This document shows positions 58,560 through 64,000 of a stretch of 64,000 nucleotides of DNA, piece by piece. Location: positions 1-64,000 of the forward strand of contig MFYT01000073.1 of the NCBI GenBank assembly GCA_001789205.1, written 5' to 3'. Source of the stretch: Candidatus Raymondbacteria bacterium RIFOXYA2_FULL_49_16. GTDB taxonomy: Bacteria > Fibrobacterota > OXYB2-FULL-49-7 > XYB2-FULL-49-35. Position 1 is the stretch's first letter, and each line of letters begins with the position of its first letter. The translations under genes and the position numbers were made by a program. The notes beneath the pieces are model-generated. The model did not search any database. It had not been told where the DNA came from and saw only the letters and a list, made by a program, of their open reading frames with translations.

Positions 58560-59951
58560 ATGATCCTCTATAGGTATATAATCAGGGAACATATCTATCC
58601 CTTTATCTACGCCCTATTTGTCATAACTTTCCTGTTTATCATGGATTTCATTGTCCAGATGATCGACAATATCCTGTCCAAGGGACTCGATCCACGGCTG
58701 GTGCTCGAGATGTTCATCCTCAACCTGGCCTGGATGTTCGCGCTCTCCATCCCCATGTCCGTGCTTATTGCCGCGCTCATGGCCTACGGACGTCTCTCCT
58801 CGGACAATGAGATCACGGCAATGCGCGCCGCGGGCATGAACCTCTACCGCATCATTTTTCCCTCGTTTATCGCTGCTCTGGTTTTGGGCGGTGGCCTGGT
58901 CTATTTCAACAACAATGTGCTGCCCGAGGCGAACCACCGCGCGGCCATGCTCTACCGGGACGTTGCGCGCAAGCGGCCCTCGGCCTTTATCCGCGAGGGT
59001 TTTATCATCGAGGATTTCAAGGGATACCGGATCATTGTGGGCAAGGTTGACGCCAAACAGGGGATTATGTACGATGTAAAAATTTTCCAGGAGGAGGGAA
59101 AAAACACCACCCTCACCTTTGCCCGTAGGGGCGCCATTGAGTACATTAACCACGGCGAGGTGATACGGTTTGTCCTGTACGATGGCGAGATCCACAAGGA
59201 GGACATCGAGAAAAAAGGCAATTATTTCAGGGGAAACTTTTCCAAACAGGTCATCTACATCGACAATATCGACGATTCGTTCAAACGGTCGAGCGACAAG
59301 AGCCGCGGCGACCGTGAGATGAGCTCACAAATGATGCTCAAGGAGATACGGAAATACAAGGCGGAAAAGGCCGCGGTGACGCGGGAACTTGACACTCTCT
59401 TTGGCGGCAACATGAAGCAGACGCTTGCGCGCGTCGATTCCTCCGTGCCGGCCGTTTCCCTTGATTTCACAAAAGTGCAGAACACGGCCTTTAGGAGGGT
59501 CTTTGAGGAGGAAAAGCGGAGATACCGCAACCTGCAGCGCCGGGAAAACATGATTTTAAGCAAGGATGAGCTCATTAACAAATACAAGGTCGAGGTCCAT
59601 AAAAAATACTCCATTCCCGCGGCATGCCCGGTTTTTATCCTCATTGGAGCGCCCTTGGGGGTCATGGCCCGGAGCAGCGGCATTGGCGTGGGCGTTGCCT
59701 ACAGCATCGCTTTTTTCATCATCTACTGGATATTCCTGATCGGCGGCGAATCCTTGGCGGACCGGCTGATTATTCCCGCCTGGGCAGCCATGTGGGCGCC
59801 CAATATTCTCATCGGTTCCGTGGGCGCCGCACTCATCGTGCGCATGGCCAAGGAGGCGCGCTTCATCTCCTATGCATGGGCCAAGCGGCTCTTCCGCCGT
59901 TTTTTCCGGAGACCGGGCAGCGCCACAGACTTGTCGGAGACGCGCCCATGA
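58560..59951 (+). CDS. LptF/LptG family LPS-export permease
   Basis: 463 residues. Six transmembrane segments in two triplets (FIYALFVITFLFIMDFIVQM; LILIGAPLGVMARSS region) around a periplasmic beta-jellyroll (~100-240). Family signature in TM3-loop: SSDNEITAMRAAGMNLYRII. It is ~100 residues longer than E. coli LptF because of a charged, coiled-coil-prone insertion (~235-345: EIRKYKAEKAAVTRELDTLF, EEEKRRYRNLQRRENMILS). With its partner it forms the LptB2FG transporter that extracts LPS from the inner membrane; the ATPase is not in the window. TGA overlaps the next ATG. Confidence 0.92.
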   Translation: MILYRYIIREHIYPFIYALFVITFLFIMDFIVQMIDNILSKGLDPRLVLEMFILNLAWMFALSIPMSVLIAALMAYGRLSSDNEITAMRAAGMNLYRIIFPSFIAALVLGGGLVYFNNNVLPEANHRAAMLYRDVARKRPSAFIREGFIIEDFKGYRIIVGKVDAKQGIMYDVKIFQEEGKNTTLTFARRGAIEYINHGEVIRFVLYDGEIHKEDIEKKGNYFRGNFSKQVIYIDNIDDSFKRSSDKSRGDREMSSQMMLKEIRKYKAEKAAVTRELDTLFGGNMKQTLARVDSSVPAVSLDFTKVQNTAFRRVFEEEKRRYRNLQRRENMILSKDELINKYKVEVHKKYSIPAACPVFILIGAPLGVMARSSGIGVGVAYSIAFFIIYWIFLIGGESLADRLIIPAWAAMWAPNILIGSVGAALIVRMAKEARFISYAWAKRLFRRFFRRPGSATDLSETRP

Positions 59952-61048
59952 GGTTCAGGATCATTTATCTGTATATCTTCAAGCGTTTCTGCATAAACCT
60001 GGCCATGTGTCTTGTATCGAGTCTTGTGCTCTATATTGTCGTTGATTACGTGGGTAACATCAGGAAGTTTTCCGAGGTTTCTCTCCTCACTGTGGCCCGT
60101 TATTATCTGTTTCAGGTCCCTTTTATAGTCAACCTCATTTTCTCCATAGCCATGCTGCTTGCTTCCATGTTCACCATGGGCATGCTCGCGAAAAACAGCG
60201 AGATCACGGCCATGCGCGCTGCGGGCATCAGCATTTTTTCCATTACGCGGCCCATTGTCTATCTTGCCATTGTTTGCACCTTGTGCAACATCGCCTTCAA
60301 CGAAACGCTTATGCCGCGGATCAACCAGGCCCGGCAGCGCATGTACACGGTCTTCGTTAAAAAGCAGGAGCTCACGAACGAAATCTCGCGGAGGAATTTT
60401 TTCTATATCGGAAAGAAAAATGTTATTTTTCACTTCAAGGGCAGTTATGACGCGGTGCGCAAGCGCGGCGACGATGTCGAGATCGAATTCTATCGCGCGG
60501 GCAGGCTCTGGACGCGCGTGTCGTGCCGGATCCTTGCGTGGGAAAACAAGGCGTGGACAGCCGTTGATGGCACTGTGCGCACCTTTTTTGACGACAGTCT
60601 GAGCACCGAATATTTTTCGCGGCTCACGGTTTTTCCCGCGGCCATAGAGGCGCGGCCCGAAGAGATCCTGAAGGAGCGGAAACAGCCCGATGAAATGAAT
60701 TTCGTGGAATTGAAAGACTATATCGACAGCATGAAGCGGACCGGCGAGGACCCAATGAAAATAGAAAGCCTGCGCGCGGACCTCCATTTCAAGGTATCGC
60801 TCCCATTCATCACCATCATCGTGGTGATGTTCGGAGTATCGCTTACTGTAAAGGTTGGCAAGAACGGCGTGGCCAGGGTGTTCGGCGTGGGACTCCTGGT
60901 CGGTTTTGTCTATTACTTTTTCATGAAATTGGGCCTGGGATTCGGCAAGAGCGGAGCTTTGCACCCGGTCATTGGCGCCTGGCTGGGAAACATCATCTTT
61001 TTCCCCTTGAGCGCCGGATACTTTTTCAGGGTCTCGAAACTGGAATGA
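59948..61048 (+). CDS. LptF/LptG family LPS-export permease, second subunit
   Basis: 366 residues from ATG 59948, overlapping the previous stop (ATGA). Same fold and the same signature AKNSEITAMRAAGISIFSIT as its partner, with a normal-length periplasmic domain (SRRNFFYIGKKNVIFHFKGS) and three C-terminal helices (FITIIVVMFGVSLTVKVGKN). Which of the two corresponds to LptF and which to LptG cannot be decided by eye. Its stop overlaps the start of the GGDEF gene, joining LPS export and c-di-GMP signalling in one translational unit. Confidence 0.92.
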   Translation: MRFRIIYLYIFKRFCINLAMCLVSSLVLYIVVDYVGNIRKFSEVSLLTVARYYLFQVPFIVNLIFSIAMLLASMFTMGMLAKNSEITAMRAAGISIFSITRPIVYLAIVCTLCNIAFNETLMPRINQARQRMYTVFVKKQELTNEISRRNFFYIGKKNVIFHFKGSYDAVRKRGDDVEIEFYRAGRLWTRVSCRILAWENKAWTAVDGTVRTFFDDSLSTEYFSRLTVFPAAIEARPEEILKERKQPDEMNFVELKDYIDSMKRTGEDPMKIESLRADLHFKVSLPFITIIVVMFGVSLTVKVGKNGVARVFGVGLLVGFVYYFFMKLGLGFGKSGALHPVIGAWLGNIIFFPLSAGYFFRVSKLE

Positions 61049-62796
61049 TCACACATAAACTCTTCGCCGCAGTGGCGATTTTCATGTTCCTCTCCGGCCT
61101 TTTCCTGGGAAAGGCCGCGGTGCTGGCTTTCATCATTTTCGGCGTGCTTGCCGGAGCGGGCGCCTGGTTCCTCTGGCAGGAGCTCAAGGACTGCGGGGCA
61201 AAACTTGAAAAGAAGGAGAAGAGCGACGACGATCCCCCGCCGTTTGTGAAAGAGGAGGTCCTTGACGGTGTCACTGATACATCCATGAAATGCCTGACGC
61301 CCGAATACAAGAAAAAGATACGAGCGGGCATTGAGGAGGCGATCGTAGAGACCCTGGGGTCTCTTCTTGAGGTGCTTAAGGCCGCGGTACCGTATCATAC
61401 CGCCGCCCTGTTCAGGCGCGGCAAGACTGATGTGCTCTATCTTTTCCTGTACAACTCTGAAAGCAGAAGCGTGGCCCTTGGCGAAACCATCGGGTATGGC
61501 GTGGGCCTGGTGGGTCAGATAGCGCGTGAAAAAGAGGGCAAAGTTATTTATGAGGGTGATGTACGGACTCCCGCCACAACGCTTGCCTATTATACCGAGG
61601 ACGAAGAGATCCGCACCTTCATGGGCGCCCCCATCACCATTGACGGCGTGTGCCGCGGCGCGGTGGTGGTGGACTCCAAGAAAGAGAACGCTTTTTCCGA
61701 GCACGACCGTGAAATTATCAAGATATTCGCGCGTATTGCCGGGACCGTGCAATATTATTCCTACCTCCAGCTCGAAAACCGCATTGACCGCAACAAGGTG
61801 ACCGCGCTTTCTTCGTTCCAGCGCAAATTTTTCAAACTGGGCAGCGAACCGGAGATAATCGCGCTGCTGGGCGAAATTCTCAAGACGCTCATCCAGGCGA
61901 GCAGGATCAGCGTTTCGCTCGAATCGGACAAGGGCGGCTTTGGTGAAATCCGGTTTATCGACGGGCCTGACGCTGATTTTTTCACAGACTACTCCTTCCC
62001 TTTCAGCGAGAAGGGGCTTGTCAGCCTTGTCTTTGAAAAGAACGCGGTGGTCAAGCGCAGGTTCGACCCGGGCAGATATGTGCCGCGTTTTTCGGTCAGG
62101 GAAAAGGTGAACCACGATATTAAATCCGTTATCGCCGTGCCCATTCCTTCATCGAACAATGACCGGTGCATAGGCGTCATTGCGCTCGAGAGCGCAGTGA
62201 CGAACCATTTCACCGAGATTGATACTGAAAATATCCAGAACCTGGCCCTTTCCACTGGGCTTGCGCTCGAAAAAATCAAGATGCTCACCACCCAGACCCA
62301 GCTTGCCACCATTGACGGGCTCACGGGCCTGCCCAATCACCGTGAGTTTCAGAACTGGCTTGAGTCCAGGTTCAAGCGGGCCAAGCGTCAGAATTCAGAG
62401 CTGGGGCTTATCATTTGCGATATCGACCATTTCAAGAAAGTGAATGACACGTACGGCCATCCGGCAGGCGATCAGATCCTCAAGGCTGTTGCGTCCATAC
62501 TCAGGGGTTCAATCAGAAAGGATGTGGATTTTGCGGCCCGGTACGGTGGCGAAGAGTTTGCCTGCGTGGTTGAATCAGGGGAAAACATGACCCTTGAGAC
62601 CGCAGAGCGGATACGGCAGCAGATCAAAAAAACGCCGTTTGACTTGGGCAATGGAAGCCAACTCAATATCACCATGAGCCTGGGGGTTGCGGTTTTTCCC
62701 ATTCACGCCTCCAGGAAACAGGAACTCATCGATCGGGCGGACAAGGCATTGTACGAGGCCAAAAGAAGCGGCCGTAATTGCGTTAAAAAATATTAA
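61045..62796 (+). CDS. Membrane GAF-GAF-GGDEF diguanylate cyclase
   Basis: 583 residues. Two N-terminal membrane helices (~4-48); GAF-like domain 1 (~100-235, GYGVGLVGQIAREKEGKVIY, FMGAPITIDGVCRGAVVVDS); GAF-like domain 2 (~255-425, IKSVIAVPIPSSNNDRCIGV); GGDEF domain (~430-583) with LTGLPNHREF, DIDHFKKVNDTYGHPAGDQI and the active loop GGEEF at 501-505. The loop is of the active type, so it should make c-di-GMP from two GTP. The product-inhibition site that normally reads RxxD before the loop is KDVD here, so feedback control may be lost. Coupled to the lpt genes, suggesting envelope-state-dependent signalling (inference). Confidence 0.92.
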   Translation: MITHKLFAAVAIFMFLSGLFLGKAAVLAFIIFGVLAGAGAWFLWQELKDCGAKLEKKEKSDDDPPPFVKEEVLDGVTDTSMKCLTPEYKKKIRAGIEEAIVETLGSLLEVLKAAVPYHTAALFRRGKTDVLYLFLYNSESRSVALGETIGYGVGLVGQIAREKEGKVIYEGDVRTPATTLAYYTEDEEIRTFMGAPITIDGVCRGAVVVDSKKENAFSEHDREIIKIFARIAGTVQYYSYLQLENRIDRNKVTALSSFQRKFFKLGSEPEIIALLGEILKTLIQASRISVSLESDKGGFGEIRFIDGPDADFFTDYSFPFSEKGLVSLVFEKNAVVKRRFDPGRYVPRFSVREKVNHDIKSVIAVPIPSSNNDRCIGVIALESAVTNHFTEIDTENIQNLALSTGLALEKIKMLTTQTQLATIDGLTGLPNHREFQNWLESRFKRAKRQNSELGLIICDIDHFKKVNDTYGHPAGDQILKAVASILRGSIRKDVDFAARYGGEEFACVVESGENMTLETAERIRQQIKKTPFDLGNGSQLNITMSLGVAVFPIHASRKQELIDRADKALYEAKRSGRNCVKKY

Positions 62797-62863
62797 GTTT
62801 CTATGCGGAGGGATGTATATATTATCTTGTTTTTATTAAGTTCGTTAACCGAATAAATGGCAT

Positions 62864-63508
62864 ATGGCTGGCATACGACCACATTTCTTGCTGATACTTG
62901 CCGTTTTTCTTGTCCTGGGAAACGCGGCCTTTTCCTTTGACAAATTCAAGAGCGAGGAGGAGGCGCAAAAGGAATTTGACGCAATGTACGGCGCGGACGG
63001 CAATGCCATTGACGAAAACGCCTATAAGATCACCACCGCGTTCAAGGAGGACGAGTCTAATTCCATTCGGAAGTTCATCGAATACCTCATCAAGCATCCC
63101 AATGAGATCGTCTATGTCGTATGCGGATCGGGTGGCGCGCAGGAAGACGCGGCCTCGCTCATCAAGTCGTACATTGGCCGCATGCGCGGGTATACGGTTA
63201 CGGGCGCAGAGACCGACGAGACCGGCATCTCCATTGTCCAGGACTACAAGATGAAGATGAGCATGCTGCTCAATTACAAGTGCATCATATTCGGCAGTTC
63301 ATCGAACAATAGTTTTATCAAAACCATGCAGGACCGTAAAGAAGTCCAGATATCAGACAATAAGGCCCAGTTCAAGCTTCTCAATAATCCCAACTCGCTC
63401 GTTATTGCCTGCACCAGGGACGACATGTTCGTGGAACTGGTGCGTGTACTCCTCCGGTCGTACGACACCTTTGACGACGACGTGTATAGCTATTTTTTCA
63501 TCAATTAA
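62864..63508 (+). CDS. Exported protein of unknown function
   Basis: 214 residues. Signal peptide MAGIRPHFLLILAVFLVLGN with cleavage near AAFS. The mature part has two halves: an acidic helical segment (KFKSEEEAQKEFDAMYGADG) and an alpha/beta domain (EIVYVVCGSGGAQEDAASLI, CIIFGSSSNNSFIKTMQDRK, SLVIACTRDDMFVELVRVLL) that looks like a Rossmann-type fold with a Gly-rich loop. No family recognised. It follows the GGDEF gene by 67 bp and its TAA overlaps the ATG of the glycosyltransferase, so it may belong to the same unit. Confidence 0.68.
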   Translation: MAGIRPHFLLILAVFLVLGNAAFSFDKFKSEEEAQKEFDAMYGADGNAIDENAYKITTAFKEDESNSIRKFIEYLIKHPNEIVYVVCGSGGAQEDAASLIKSYIGRMRGYTVTGAETDETGISIVQDYKMKMSMLLNYKCIIFGSSSNNSFIKTMQDRKEVQISDNKAQFKLLNNPNSLVIACTRDDMFVELVRVLLRSYDTFDDDVYSYFFIN

Positions 63509-64000
63509 TGCCTCTGCCCCTTGTTTCAGTCGTCATGCCCGTTTTTAACGGCGCACCATTCCTGTCCCAGGCTGTTCTGAGCGTTCTGGCGCAAACAATA
63601 CAGGACCTCGAATTGATTGTGGTTAATGACGGATCCATGGATACAAGCCTCGCTATTGCCCGGGATTTCACGGATTCCCGTGTACGCGTCATTGACCAGG
63701 TCCACCAGGGCGTGGACGCTGCCATGAACGCGGGGCTGGCCGCTGCGCAGGGCGGGTTTTTCGCGCGTATGGACTGCGATGATATCTCCGTGCCGGAACG
63801 GCTGTCCTCCCAGATTGAGTACTTCAGCAATTACCCTGTTGATCTCATCGGCGGCTGCGTACAAATGTTTTCAGAAACTAAAGAACTGGAGGAAGGCTTT
63901 TTAAAATACGCCTCGTGGCTCAATGGTTTACAGACGCATGATGAGATGGCGCAATCAATGTTCGTCGAAAACCCGTTGCCGTCGCCCACGCTTTTTATGC
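63508..64000 (+). CDS. Family-2 glycosyltransferase, 3' part outside window
   Basis: 164 codons visible, start overlapping the previous stop (TAATG at 63506-63510). GT-A fold: VSVVMPVFNGAPFLSQAVLS, nucleotide-binding VVNDGSMDTS, and the metal-binding ARMDCDDISVPER (DxD type). The C-terminal half of the domain is cut off by the window edge (last residues SPTLFM). It transfers a sugar from a nucleotide donor, probably in surface polysaccharide synthesis given the nearby lpt genes. Acceptor and sugar cannot be deduced. Confidence 0.92.
   Translation, partial: MPLPLVSVVMPVFNGAPFLSQAVLSVLAQTIQDLELIVVNDGSMDTSLAIARDFTDSRVRVIDQVHQGVDAAMNAGLAAAQGGFFARMDCDDISVPERLSSQIEYFSNYPVDLIGGCVQMFSETKELEEGFLKYASWLNGLQTHDEMAQSMFVENPLPSPTLFM

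Noticed and set aside
59870-62115. Long minus-strand frames opposite lptG and the GGDEF gene (364 and 400 codons)
   Set aside because: They are His/Arg/Glu-rich antisense readings of strongly coding, recognised plus-strand genes.
1-64000. tRNA, rRNA, CRISPR array or intact insertion sequence
   Set aside because: No T-loop-like cloverleaf sequence, regularly spaced repeats, transposase frame or terminal inverted repeats were seen by eye; a tRNAscan/CRISPR-finder run would be decisive.

Overview
The window comes from a Gram-negative bacterium of the FCB group, most likely Fibrobacterota or a close relative. Pointers are a TIGR02147-family protein (47993-48838), surface proteins ending in the PNPFNP/FlgD-like sorting domain common in that group, lipoproteins beginning C-x-x-x-x-DNPYDP, LptF/LptG permeases (so an LPS-type outer membrane) and an O-antigen-ligase-like protein. 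No rRNA, tRNA, CRISPR array or intact insertion sequence was seen.

Layout. 1-17989 is almost entirely minus strand: a PEGA protein, then an ECF sigma factor / FecR-type anti-sigma / fn3-LamG lipoprotein operon, then a run of large LamG, cadherin-like and TIG surface proteins, a TPR O-antigen ligase, a tail-fibre-like secreted protein and trpF. Three copies of a GGAT-N17/18-GTCTAAT motif sit before the sigma gene and two of the surface-protein transcription units, which suggests one sigma regulon. 18052-26430 is housekeeping: glycerate kinase, PBP transpeptidase, fmt, a STAS protein, small lipoproteins, spoVG-ispE and an SPL-like radical SAM enzyme. 26431-30360 is an accessory patch: hipBA with a double operator, an AAA/DUF4143 ATPase, and decayed fragments of apgM, a second DUF4143 ATPase, a DNA alkyltransferase, an aspartic protease and perhaps a SpoIIE phosphatase. 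30361-33759 is apgM-guaB-zinc-ribbon with a strong leader hairpin. 34014-42155 holds envelope and sugar genes and a FecR-porin hybrid. 42156-46109 holds a phage-tailspike-like beta-helix protein without a signal peptide, preceded by a decayed glycosyltransferase and a G10 tract. 46189-49189 has an NHL lipoprotein, the TIGR02147 regulator and an orphan HicB.

The most striking part is 49222-58476. A translationally coupled operon encodes an archaeal-type sn-glycerol-1-phosphate dehydrogenase (EgsA), a haem/thioredoxin-fold protein and an IspH-UbiA fusion. About 3.4 kb away a second coupled pair encodes a ferredoxin and a geranylgeranyl reductase. Together they give the glycerol backbone of archaeal stereochemistry, isoprenoid supply, a membrane prenyltransferase-like domain and saturation of the chains, which is much of a route to archaeal-type ether lipids. 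GGGP synthase and CDP-archaeol synthase are not in the window. The UbiA domain has lost the acidic residues of its first metal motif, so its activity is uncertain.

The window closes (58560-64000) with a coupled lptF-lptG-GAF/GGDEF operon, an exported protein of unknown function and the start of a family-2 glycosyltransferase.
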